Source: JAVBLK01 sp031553565
GTDB lineage: Bacteria > Bacillota > Clostridia > Christensenellales > DUVY01
Direction of reading: 5' to 3'
Assembly: GCA_031553565.1 (NCBI GenBank)
Contig: JAVBLK010000037.1
Span: 1-64,000, forward strand
DNA length: 64,000 nucleotides
Shown here in pieces: positions 25,236 through 33,114 of the stretch (positions within the stretch are counted from its first letter, which is position 1; each line of letters starts with the position of its first letter). The translations under genes were made by a program, and so were the position numbers. The notes under the pieces were generated by a model, which did no database searches, was not told the DNA's origin, and saw nothing but the letters and a program-made list of their open reading frames with translations.

Positions 25236-26231
25236 TTAATGCACATCCGGGATCAGCGCCATCAGCCACATAACCGCCGCCAACGCGAATCCCGCAAGTA
25301 AAAACGCCAATGCGTTGTGTTCATCAGTCAGCTTCCGCTTTATAATGTTCCCGTCAATGTCCCTGATCTCTGTACCGCCCTCAGGCTTCTTTATAAATCT
25401 CAGTATAAAATACATTATACCGCAAACGGCGGCCAATGTCACCAATGCTGCGCCCACAATTTCCCAGGCCGTCATTTTTTCGACCAGGCCGGAAAAGCCC
25501 GAAACCTCCAAAATTATTGCCAGAGCGTTATTTATAAAATGGATAAGCATCGGCGCCAAAATACTGCCCGTCTCCCATGCGATAAGCGCCATAATGATAC
25601 CCAGCAGGAATTGATGTACCGTCTGCGACGGGTTCATATGCATAAGGGTAAATGCCGCCGCGCTGATCAGCACCGCCTTCCATTTCCCCAGCGGGCTCAG
25701 CCCCCTTAAGACCATGCCGCGGAAAATAAGCTCCTCGACGACCGCGGGGATAAGCCCCATTGTTATTATGCCCAAAACCGCCTTGCCCGCAGTATCGAAG
25801 GCGGGAAGCTCCAGGCCTTTATATCCGAAAACATCGGTAAACAGCAGGTCGAACGCATGCGAGGTGAACATCAGCCCAAACAGCGCGATCACCCCCGCCG
25901 CCGCCGTAAGCGCCCAGTTCTTAAGCGGCATTTTTACAATACGCGGCGCGGATATCGGATTGACCCCCGCCTTACGCGTGTAAAGGATATAAAAGCCGAG
26001 CATCAGTATCTGTAATATCAGCCCGGATATTATCATAAAGGCAAAGCTTTCTCTCTGCAATTCGGTAATACTTGGCCATTTGGCCTCGGCGACCCCGATG
26101 TTCCATACGATCGCCAGAATGAATTGCGGTGCGATCAAAGCCATCACGCCGCCGAAATATCCCGCGCCGGCGTCACGCATCGAGAATTTATCCCTTAACG
26201 GCCTTATGCCCTTTGTAGCGCTGTTTTGCAT
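25236..26231 (-). CDS. CPBP-family intramembrane protease
   Basis: 331 residues, about eight membrane helices. Motifs: EELIFRG near 170, LMHMNPSQ near 200, IHFINNAL near 237. This is the standard active-site set (two Glu, Arg, His, His/Asn). ATG at 26231 with GGAGG very close (4-base spacer), and its first 28 bases overlap the end of the YycJ-like gene, suggesting coupling. Substrate unknown. Confidence 0.87.
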   Translation of the reverse strand: MQNSATKGIRPLRDKFSMRDAGAGYFGGVMALIAPQFILAIVWNIGVAEAKWPSITELQRESFAFMIISGLILQILMLGFYILYTRKAGVNPISAPRIVKMPLKNWALTAAAGVIALFGLMFTSHAFDLLFTDVFGYKGLELPAFDTAGKAVLGIITMGLIPAVVEELIFRGMVLRGLSPLGKWKAVLISAAAFTLMHMNPSQTVHQFLLGIIMALIAWETGSILAPMLIHFINNALAIILEVSGFSGLVEKMTAWEIVGAALVTLAAVCGIMYFILRFIKKPEGGTEIRDIDGNIIKRKLTDEHNALAFLLAGFALAAVMWLMALIPDVH

Positions 26232-27040
26232 ACCGCCTCCGATGTGTCCGCCGCCGCCGGAGCGGCGCCCGGCTTGTACTGCCCCGCCACGGAAAGGAAC
26301 ACGTCATTGCCGCAAATGATGTTCCGGCTCGTCAGCGCGCCCGATACCGCGGACAGGGCAAGCTGCGGATAATTGTTCTCCTCCGAAAGATGGGCCAGAA
26401 TAAACTGCCGTGTAATGCCGCCCAGCGCCAGCTTTGTCACTGCCGCGCCGCAGGCAGCGTTGGACAGGTGCCCGAAATCGCTGAGGATCCGCCTTTTCAG
26501 TACTGCGGGATATTTTTTGGACGCTTTCAGCATATCCACGTCGTGGTTGGCCTCGATCAGCACCGTATCGCTGTCGGCAATGCTTTTAAGCAGGCTGTCG
26601 GATACTGTTCCGGCGTCTGTCAGCATGCTGATCTTTTCCGTCCCGGAAACGAAGCTGTATCCGGTGCAATGCACGTCGTGGCTGACAAAGAACGGCGATA
26701 CCGTGATATCCTTGAAAAAGAAATCGTTATATTCATATTCGCATATTTTGCGCGCTGAGATCCTGCTTAGCTTTCTGATAATGTTTTCCGCCGCGCCCCC
26801 GTGCATATAGACGGGCGTGCCGTACTTACACGCAAAAGCCTGGACGCCGCCGATATGGTCGGTATGCTCGTGCGTGACGAACACAGCGTCCACCTTGCCC
26901 GGCTCGACGCCCAGCCGCCTTAACGCGCCCTCGACATAAAAAAGCGGGACGCCTATATCGACCAGCACGGTCGCTTGTCCGCTTCTTATTAAAATACAGT
27001 TGCCGCGGCTGCCGCTGGCGATCGGCGTGATGCTTAACAT
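26204..27040 (-). CDS. YycJ/WalJ-type metallo-beta-lactamase-fold hydrolase
   Basis: 278 residues. Starts ITPIASGSRGNCILI, typical of YycJ, with the metal-binding HEHTDHIGG near 57 and LTDAG, SDFGHLSN and LAHLSEENN as the further ligand regions. YycJ is an exonuclease-like enzyme linked to DNA repair and, by its usual locus, to the WalRK cell-wall regulon; here it is not beside walRK. No Shine-Dalgarno: a TATAAT (27054-27049) places +1 two or three bases before the ATG. Followed by the CPBP genes. Confidence 0.87.
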   Translation of the reverse strand: MLSITPIASGSRGNCILIRSGQATVLVDIGVPLFYVEGALRRLGVEPGKVDAVFVTHEHTDHIGGVQAFACKYGTPVYMHGGAAENIIRKLSRISARKICEYEYNDFFFKDITVSPFFVSHDVHCTGYSFVSGTEKISMLTDAGTVSDSLLKSIADSDTVLIEANHDVDMLKASKKYPAVLKRRILSDFGHLSNAACGAAVTKLALGGITRQFILAHLSEENNYPQLALSAVSGALTSRNIICGNDVFLSVAGQYKPGAAPAAADTSEAVCKTALQRA

Positions 27041-27042
27041 AT

Positions 27043-27078
27043 TAAGTCATTATACAATGAAAGCCGCGCCCAAGGCAA
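27043..27078 (-). promoter_or_regulatory. Promoter of the YycJ-like gene (near-leaderless)
   Basis: Minus strand TTGCCT, 18-base spacer, TATAAT (27054-27049); predicted +1 at 27043 leaves a 2-base leader before the ATG at 27040. Confidence 0.7.
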
Positions 27079-27133
27079 ATTAATCGTTCCCGAAAAACAT
27101 AATCCGGCGGACAGAATGAAGTTGCGCGGATCT

Positions 27134-27150
27134 GTGTTATAATACATATA
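27134..27150 (+). promoter_or_regulatory. Extended -10 promoter of the fumarase operon (leaderless)
   Basis: TGT immediately before TATAAT (27138-27143); six bases later comes the ATG, so the predicted +1 is the A of the start codon (27150). The -35 is poor, as is common with an extended -10. Confidence 0.65.
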
Positions 27151-27989
27151 TGAAAACCGTAGACGCCGCGATAATAAAAGAAAAAGTAAAAGCGATGATC
27201 GCCGACTGTGTTTGCAGCCCGGAGGAGAACGTTTGCCGGCTCTTAGCCCTGGCGGAGAAAAACGAGAGTAACCCGAACGCGAGGTACGCGCTGGAAATAA
27301 TCAACCGGAATAACGCGCTGGCAAAAAAGGAACGCTGTCCCGCCTGCCAGGATACCGGCCTTGCGGTATTTTTTGTGGAAATCGGCAGCGAAATACAGGT
27401 CACCGGAGAGTCAGTCGAGGACGCCTTGAATTCTGCCGTCAGGGAGGCGTACTCCGGGAATTATTGCCGCATGTCCGTTTTAAGCCCTTTAAACCGCATT
27501 AATTCGGGCGACAATACTCCGGCAGTCATTCACTATACTGTAACGGAAGGCGCGCGGCTTAAGGTCTCATACCTCTCAAAGGGCGCCGGCGCCGAGAATA
27601 TGAGCGCGCTGAAAATGCTGACCCCTGCGGACGGCAAAGAGGGCGCAACAGCCTTTATCCTGGATACGGTCAGGCGCGCGGGCGCGAACCCGTGCCCGCC
27701 GGTAATCTTAGGAATAGGCATAGGCGGCACAATGGAGAAAGCCGCCTTATTAAGCAAGCGCGCGCTGACCAGGAAAACGGGCGAACCGTCAAAAGATCCT
27801 GAAATCGCAGATTACGAAAAAGAACTGCTGGACAAGGTCAACGGCCTGAAAATAGGCGCGCAGGGCTTCGGCGGCGACACGACTTGTTTGGCGGTGCATA
27901 TCGAGACCTTCCCCACGCATATCGGGATGCTGCCGGTCTCGGTAAATATCCAATGCCACAGCGCGCGGCACGGCGAGGTCGTTTTCTGA
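27150..27989 (+). CDS. Fumarate hydratase class I, alpha subunit
   Basis: 279 residues, the N-terminal half of class I (Fe-S) fumarase or the related L-tartrate dehydratase, split into two subunits as usual in Clostridia. CPACQDTG near 63 supplies one cluster cysteine, and further family motifs are GAGAENMSALKML, GIGIGGTMEKAALLSK and AQGFGGDTTCLAVHIE. With the beta subunit it interconverts fumarate and malate through a labile [4Fe-4S] cluster. Appears to be read from a leaderless message. The beta gene follows after 40 bases. Malate/fumarate specificity over tartrate is inferred from commonness only. Confidence 0.9.
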   Translation: MKTVDAAIIKEKVKAMIADCVCSPEENVCRLLALAEKNESNPNARYALEIINRNNALAKKERCPACQDTGLAVFFVEIGSEIQVTGESVEDALNSAVREAYSGNYCRMSVLSPLNRINSGDNTPAVIHYTVTEGARLKVSYLSKGAGAENMSALKMLTPADGKEGATAFILDTVRRAGANPCPPVILGIGIGGTMEKAALLSKRALTRKTGEPSKDPEIADYEKELLDKVNGLKIGAQGFGGDTTCLAVHIETFPTHIGMLPVSVNIQCHSARHGEVVF

Positions 27990-28029
27990 GCAGCCGGCAT
28001 TATGTCTGTTATTTTCATGAAAATCTAAT

Positions 28030-28563
28030 ATGTTGAATAAAGAAATAAAACTGAATCTGCCCCTTTTAAAAAAGGATATCGAGGCGCTTATTGCCGGCGA
28101 CAGAGTATTGCTTTCAGGCGTTATCTATACCGCAAGGGATAAAGCGCATAAGCTGATATCCACGCTTATCAATGACGGGAAGCCTCTTCCTTTCCGTTTG
28201 AATGACGCGGCTGTTTATTATTGCGGCGCGGCTGCGGCAAGGCCCGGCGAGGCCATAGGCAGCTGCGGCCCTACGTCCTCGGCGCGGATGGACCCGTTTA
28301 CCCCGCTGTTTATCGAAAACGGACTGCGCGTCATGATCGGTAAAGGAAACCGCGCGCCGCAAGTCATAGAAAAAATGAAGGAGTACGGCGCGGTATATTT
28401 TGCTGCGATAGGCGGCGCAGCGGCTTACTATAAGCAGTTTGTAAAGAGCGCGGAAATAATCGCGTACCCGGAACTCTTGTCCGAGGCCGTATATAAGCTT
28501 ACCGTAAAGGACTTCCCTGTAATAACCGCGATAGACAGCCGCGGCGGCTCGATATTCGCGTAA
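28030..28563 (+). CDS. Fumarate hydratase class I, beta subunit
   Basis: 177 residues, the C-terminal half: LNLPLLKKDIEALIAGDRVLLSG, YTARDKAHK, GPTSSARMDPF and IGKGNRAPQVIEKMKEYGAVYFAAIGGAAAY are standard for FumB/TtdB-type subunits. No Shine-Dalgarno is visible before the ATG, so translation may be coupled or the leader may be structured. Ends 20 bases before the convergent cysK stop, with no clear hairpin between them. Confidence 0.9.
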   Translation: MLNKEIKLNLPLLKKDIEALIAGDRVLLSGVIYTARDKAHKLISTLINDGKPLPFRLNDAAVYYCGAAAARPGEAIGSCGPTSSARMDPFTPLFIENGLRVMIGKGNRAPQVIEKMKEYGAVYFAAIGGAAAYYKQFVKSAEIIAYPELLSEAVYKLTVKDFPVITAIDSRGGSIFA

Positions 28564-28583
28564 AAGCTATTATGGAAACGCGA

Positions 28584-29510
28584 TCAGTCAAACAGTCCCG
28601 TTGACATATACCTTTCGCCGCTGTCGGGGAATATCACAACGATTCGCTTGATGCGGTTGTGCGGCCTTGACGCGATCTTGGTCGCGGCAAACAGCGCCGC
28701 GCCGCCGGATACGCCGATCAGTATGCCCTCGGTTTTAGCCAGCACGCGCGCGGCAGCCATTGCCTCGTGCGTGGTTACGGTCACGATCTCGTCGATAACC
28801 TTAAGGTTCAGTATTTTCGGGACAAAGCCCGCGCCGATCCCCTGTATGCCGTGCGCCCCCGGCTCGCCGCCCGAAAGCACCGGCGATTCGGCGGGCTCGA
28901 CGCCGATTATTTTTATCTTCGGGTTTTTTGCCTTTAACGCTTCGCCCACGCCCGTTATTGTGCCGCCCGTGCCGACGCCGATAACCACGATATCGAGTTC
29001 GCCGCCGGTCGCCGCCCAGATTTCTCTTGCCGTCGTCTTTTTATGAGCGTTTGAATTTGCCTTATTATTGAACTGATTGGGCATAAACGCGCCGGGGTTT
29101 TGCAATAAGAGCTCGTGCGCTCTTTCGATCGCGCCCTGCATACCGCGCTTTCCGTCGGTCAGCACTATCTCGGCGCCCAGCGCAGAAAGCAGCTGTTGCC
29201 GCTCGACACTCATAGTGTCCGGCATTGTCAGTATCAGCCGGTAGCCCTTTACCGCCGCAACCGCCGCAAGCCCGATCCCGGTGTTGCCGCTGGTCGGCTC
29301 GATAATGATGCCGCCGTCTTTCAGCTTCTTGGACTTTTCAGCGGTCTCTATCATTGATAACGCCACCCTGTCCTTAACGCTGTACGGGTTAAAGCTCTCC
29401 AGCTTGGCCACGATCTCGGCTCTTACTGCCGTCTCGTTGCAGTATTTGTTCAGCCTGACAAGAGGCGTGTTTCCTATAAGCTGCGTTATATTGTCGGCAA
29501 TTTTGATCAT
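28584..29510 (-). CDS. cysK: Cysteine synthase (O-acetylserine sulfhydrylase)
   Basis: 308 residues, PLP enzyme of cysteine biosynthesis: O-acetylserine plus sulfide gives cysteine. NPYSVKDRVAL carries the PLP Lys near 47; PTSGNTGIG binds the substrate; GTGGTITGVG holds the PLP phosphate. Start at 29510 (MIKIADNITQLIGNTPLV) is the conserved one. An upstream in-frame start at 29549 falls in the -35 box of a near-perfect promoter, so it is rejected. The mRNA leader would be only 3-4 bases. Confidence 0.95.
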   Translation of the reverse strand: MIKIADNITQLIGNTPLVRLNKYCNETAVRAEIVAKLESFNPYSVKDRVALSMIETAEKSKKLKDGGIIIEPTSGNTGIGLAAVAAVKGYRLILTMPDTMSVERQQLLSALGAEIVLTDGKRGMQGAIERAHELLLQNPGAFMPNQFNNKANSNAHKKTTAREIWAATGGELDIVVIGVGTGGTITGVGEALKAKNPKIKIIGVEPAESPVLSGGEPGAHGIQGIGAGFVPKILNLKVIDEIVTVTTHEAMAAARVLAKTEGILIGVSGGAALFAATKIASRPHNRIKRIVVIFPDSGERYMSTGLFD

Positions 29511-29513
29511 AAT

Positions 29514-29549
29514 ACCAATAATTATAGCGTAAAACGCATTGTTTTGCAA
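29514..29549 (-). promoter_or_regulatory. cysK promoter (near-leaderless)
   Basis: Minus strand TTGCAA (29549-29544), 17-base spacer, TATAAT (29526-29521). Predicted +1 at 29514/29513. Confidence 0.8.
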
Positions 29550-29675
29550 CCAAGCGGCCCCGCGCTAAAAAAGCGGCACTTCCTTATCGGGAATTACACT
29601 AAATCGCAATATGCCGCGCCCGGTTTTTCGCAAGGCTCGGTATAAATCATATTGTAAACAAAGAACTTCCCAACC

Positions 29676-29717
29676 TTATTTTCTTTTCCCCTCGCCGGTT
29701 TCTTTAGACGGACTCAT
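29676..29717 (-). CDS. Possible 13-residue peptide after galE
   Basis: ATG at 29717 with GAGGAG 6 bases upstream encodes MSPSKETGEGKRK then TAA. It begins 33 bases after the galE stop on the same strand. The good ribosome-binding site is the only argument; it may be chance or the relic of a longer gene. Confidence 0.25.
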   Translation of the reverse strand: MSPSKETGEGKRK

Positions 29718-29749
29718 GACGGGCTCCTCAAAGAAAAAGGCGATAGTCT

Positions 29750-30754
29750 CTAATATCCGTTCGGATTGTTTTTTTGCCAGTTCCAATGATCCGCGCACAT
29801 CTTGCCTATCCCGTATTCCGCCTTCCAGCCCAGTTCCTTTTTAGCTTTTTCCGCCGAAGCATAGCACGCTGCGATATCGCCCGGCCGCCTTGCTGAAACA
29901 ACGTACGGGATTTTGATACCGTTTGCGGTTTCAAACGCTTTTACAATTTCAAGTACGCTCACGCCGTTGCCCGTGCCCAGGTTGTAAATCTTAAGGCCGC
30001 TCCTGCCGATCTTATCAAGCGCGGCTATATGCCCTTTGGCAAGGTCTACAACGTGGATATAATCCCTTATCCCCGTGCCGTCCCGCGTGGGATAATCGTC
30101 GCCGAACACTGTCAGCTGCTTTAACCGGCCCGCCGCGACCTGCGCGATATATGGCATCAGGTTATTGGGTATACCCTTCGGATCCTCGCCGATAAGCCCG
30201 CTCTCGTGTGCGCCGATCGGATTGAAGTACCGCAGGATAGTTATATCAAAGCTCTTGTCGGCATTGTGCAGGTCGGTAAGAATATTCTCTATCATCAGCT
30301 TGGTCGAGCCGTACGGGTTCGACGTCGACAGCGGGCAATCCTCGGTAAGCGGCAAGGTTTCGGCCTTGCCGTAAACGGTGGCGGACGACGAGAAAACAAA
30401 TTTCCTTATGCCGCGCGCTTGCATCTCGGCAAGTATGTTCAACGTGCAGGTAAGATTGTTCTCGTAATAGCGGAGCGGCTGCATCACACTTTCACCGACG
30501 GCTTTAAGCCCGGCAAAATGTATGCAGGCGTCGATTTTATACTTATCGAACAGCGCCGAAACTACCGCCTTATCGCACAGGTCGCCGTAAAAAAACTCCA
30601 GCGGCTTGCCCGTTATTTTCATAACGCGCGTTAAGCTCTCTTCCTTGCTGTTTAAAAGGTTGTCTGCGGCAATTACGTTATAGCCCGCATTCAACAGCTC
30701 CACACACGTATGCGACCCGATATACCCCGCGCCGCCCGTTACAAGTACGTTCAT
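29750..30754 (-). CDS. galE: UDP-glucose 4-epimerase
   Basis: 334 residues, short-chain dehydrogenase fold. NAD-binding GGAGYIGSH at 7-15, DL in YGDLCD, SSSATVYG near 124 and catalytic Tyr/Lys in YGSTK near 150; C-terminal YIHVVDLAKGH and ARRPGDIAACYA are GalE-specific. Interconverts UDP-Glc and UDP-Gal (or the GlcNAc forms), supplying sugars for the polymer made by the upstream genes. AGGAG precedes the ATG. Last gene of the exopolysaccharide block. Confidence 0.94.
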   Translation of the reverse strand: MNVLVTGGAGYIGSHTCVELLNAGYNVIAADNLLNSKEESLTRVMKITGKPLEFFYGDLCDKAVVSALFDKYKIDACIHFAGLKAVGESVMQPLRYYENNLTCTLNILAEMQARGIRKFVFSSSATVYGKAETLPLTEDCPLSTSNPYGSTKLMIENILTDLHNADKSFDITILRYFNPIGAHESGLIGEDPKGIPNNLMPYIAQVAAGRLKQLTVFGDDYPTRDGTGIRDYIHVVDLAKGHIAALDKIGRSGLKIYNLGTGNGVSVLEIVKAFETANGIKIPYVVSARRPGDIAACYASAEKAKKELGWKAEYGIGKMCADHWNWQKNNPNGY

Positions 30755-30885
30755 AATAGTTATCTCCTATTTAGATTCTCACTGTCATCACCGGATCGAT
30801 GGTTCTGCCGGTGTTTTTCGTTATTATATATAAGCGTATGCCGCCGGAACAAAATATGTCCGGGCAACCGTTCGGTCCGGATACG

Positions 30886-32301
30886 TCAAAACAGAAAGCG
30901 TTCCTTTTTGTACGCAGCCCTTTTCTGCGCCTCGACCTCCGGCCTTATATCCTTTTCGAGCGCGATGAATATTATGCCTGCGATCATTATGCAATACGGC
31001 AGCGTGGCGGTGTTGTCGATAAACCCGTACAAATCGTGCGAAAGCAGCGACACCAGGAAAAAAATATGATACGGCTTGAAATCGGCGTAAAAGGTAAGGT
31101 ATCTTTTCCCGAACAGCCAAATGGCCGCAAGCGTTAAAAATATGCCGCCGCTGGCAATGTATTGAAATATTGTGCTGTGCACGGTAAAAAATATCGCGAA
31201 AGGCTCCTCCCCTGCGGTGTCAAAGAGCCAGCCTACGCCGAAAACGGGATATTCCAAGAAAGCATTTATCGCTTTTATATATATCGGGAAACGGTCGGAA
31301 TCGTCAAAACCATTCTTGAACAATGTGACGACCTCGCCGATATCCTCCCAGAACGCAAGCAGCAGCACTGCAAAACCGACCAGACAGGTCAACAGCGTGA
31401 CGCCTGCGCGCAGCCTTCTGCCTTTTTGCGTTTGTAAAAACATACTGACGATCGAAACCGGCAATAGCAGAACCATGAACAGTACGCCGCCGCGGGATTT
31501 TGTAAACAATACGCCCAATATAAAATAAACGGCGGCAACGATGTAAAGAACGTTAAATCTGGATTTTGACGCCATATAAAAGGCGACCGGCACGCACATT
31601 GACAGAGCCGCCGCCGCGGTATTGCTCATACCCCAGCCGATTTCAGTCGTTCCCTTTGTCTTCAGCCCCAGGGCAAAGCCGCCCGCGCGTATATATGCGA
31701 TCAATATCTGCGTTGCGATTACCAGCCCCGCCATAAAAAGGCATTTTGCGATATAACGGAATTCCAGTTTGTCTATTCCGTTATATAAAACCAGCACGAT
31801 GAACAGATATAAAAACACAAAGCACGCGATCATCATAAAGTTTACGCTTTTGAAATAATACGGGCTGAAAAGGCCGCTTACAAGCAGCGCCGCACAAAAG
31901 ACGACCGAGGGCAGAAGAAACCTGCTCTTTTTAAATTTTATTTTGTTTTTGATGAAGAAATAAAAGAAACCGCTTATCGGCAGCAGGCCTATTATCCCGA
32001 AATACCAGTAAAGCGACTTGTCGTTAAACTGGAAATTCGCCGGCAGCATAAACGCGATCATGATAAGAATCGGCACCAGCGCCTTCATCGTCTTTTGCGT
32101 ATAAAGAACGTATGCCATAATAAAGAAGATTATTATCAGCTCCGGCACCAGATTGTTTGTGACCCAGGATAAAAAAACGAGCGCGCCGATAAGCAGGATA
32201 TAAAAATCAGTCTCTATAAATCTACTTAATACAGAATTTGCGCTTTTAAAAAACGCCGTGATCCGCTGCCGCCAGTTGTGTTTTGTGCTTTCCGTACCCA
32301 A
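30886..32301 (-). CDS. O-antigen ligase/polymerase-like membrane protein (Wzy type)
   Basis: 471 residues with about eleven membrane helices and one larger external loop around residues 330-400 containing YPVFGVGWLFDTAGE, in the position and style of the Wzy_C / O-antigen ligase family. It would join lipid-linked repeat units into surface polysaccharide. Start is a TTG at 32301; no better start or Shine-Dalgarno is visible. It lies between uppP and galE on the same strand. The C-terminus is Lys/Arg-rich and cytoplasmic. Confidence 0.75.
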   Translation of the reverse strand: MGTESTKHNWRQRITAFFKSANSVLSRFIETDFYILLIGALVFLSWVTNNLVPELIIIFFIMAYVLYTQKTMKALVPILIMIAFMLPANFQFNDKSLYWYFGIIGLLPISGFFYFFIKNKIKFKKSRFLLPSVVFCAALLVSGLFSPYYFKSVNFMMIACFVFLYLFIVLVLYNGIDKLEFRYIAKCLFMAGLVIATQILIAYIRAGGFALGLKTKGTTEIGWGMSNTAAAALSMCVPVAFYMASKSRFNVLYIVAAVYFILGVLFTKSRGGVLFMVLLLPVSIVSMFLQTQKGRRLRAGVTLLTCLVGFAVLLLAFWEDIGEVVTLFKNGFDDSDRFPIYIKAINAFLEYPVFGVGWLFDTAGEEPFAIFFTVHSTIFQYIASGGIFLTLAAIWLFGKRYLTFYADFKPYHIFFLVSLLSHDLYGFIDNTATLPYCIMIAGIIFIALEKDIRPEVEAQKRAAYKKERFLF

Positions 32302-32340
32302 GGTTATACCGCCAAACTTTAAAAATATGATGGTTTTTTA

Positions 32341-33114
32341 CTATTTTGCAACTATATAGTATACAAGGCTCAATATGAACAATATCCCCAAATATACCGC
32401 AAACCATTTGTAATTGCTCTTTTTGATAAGTATAAGCATCAGCTTTATCGCAAAGAAGCCCGACACCGCCGCGGCCAGCATCCCTGCCGCAACCGCAGTG
32501 ACCGAAACCGAATCAAAGACCCCGGCGCCGCCCTTTATAAGGCTGTATGCCGCCGACCCCAATATTATCGGTATGCTCATAAAGAAAGAAAAACGCGCCG
32601 CCCTTTCCCTGTCCGCGCCCGACAAGACGCCCGCCGAAATCGTCGAGCCGCTGCGCGATAGTCCGGGGATCACCGCGACGGCCTGCGCAAGCCCCATAAT
32701 TGCGGCAGACTTTATCCCGACCGGCTTGCCGGGGGCTTTTCTGCGCTTAGACACGAGCTCGGTGGTCAAAAGGAGCGCGCCGGTCAAAAGGAACATAAAC
32801 GGCAAAACCAGCCCCCCTTCAAAAAACTTTTCGATCGTGCCGCTTAAAAAAAAGCCGGCGGCGGCCGCAGGAACGGACGCGATAACAAGCAGCGCAAGCT
32901 TCTTGAACGGCGGTTTTAAAAGAGCCAAAAGCTCCTTCCAAAAAACTATCACTATTGCGGCAACTGTCGCTACGTGCAGCATCACGTCAAAAAAAACTGA
33001 CGGAGCAATGCCTAAGATATCCTTTAAAAGCACAAGGTGCCCGCTGCTTGAAACAGGGAAAAACTCCGTAAGCCCCTGGATCAGGCCTAAAAAAATCGCC
33101 TCGATAATATCCAT
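32341..33114 (-). CDS. uppP: Undecaprenyl-diphosphatase
   Basis: 257 residues, polytopic BacA/UppP family: GLTEFFPVSSSGHL near 15-28 and PGLSRSGSTI near 145 are the two catalytic motifs. Recycles undecaprenyl diphosphate to the monophosphate carrier used for peptidoglycan and for the polysaccharide assembled by the neighbours. ATG at 33114 overlaps the dehydratase stop (TGATG), so translation is coupled; a TTG at 33117 is less likely. Confidence 0.94.
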   Translation of the reverse strand: MDIIEAIFLGLIQGLTEFFPVSSSGHLVLLKDILGIAPSVFFDVMLHVATVAAIVIVFWKELLALLKPPFKKLALLVIASVPAAAAGFFLSGTIEKFFEGGLVLPFMFLLTGALLLTTELVSKRRKAPGKPVGIKSAAIMGLAQAVAVIPGLSRSGSTISAGVLSGADRERAARFSFFMSIPIILGSAAYSLIKGGAGVFDSVSVTAVAAGMLAAAVSGFFAIKLMLILIKKSNYKWFAVYLGILFILSLVYYIVAK

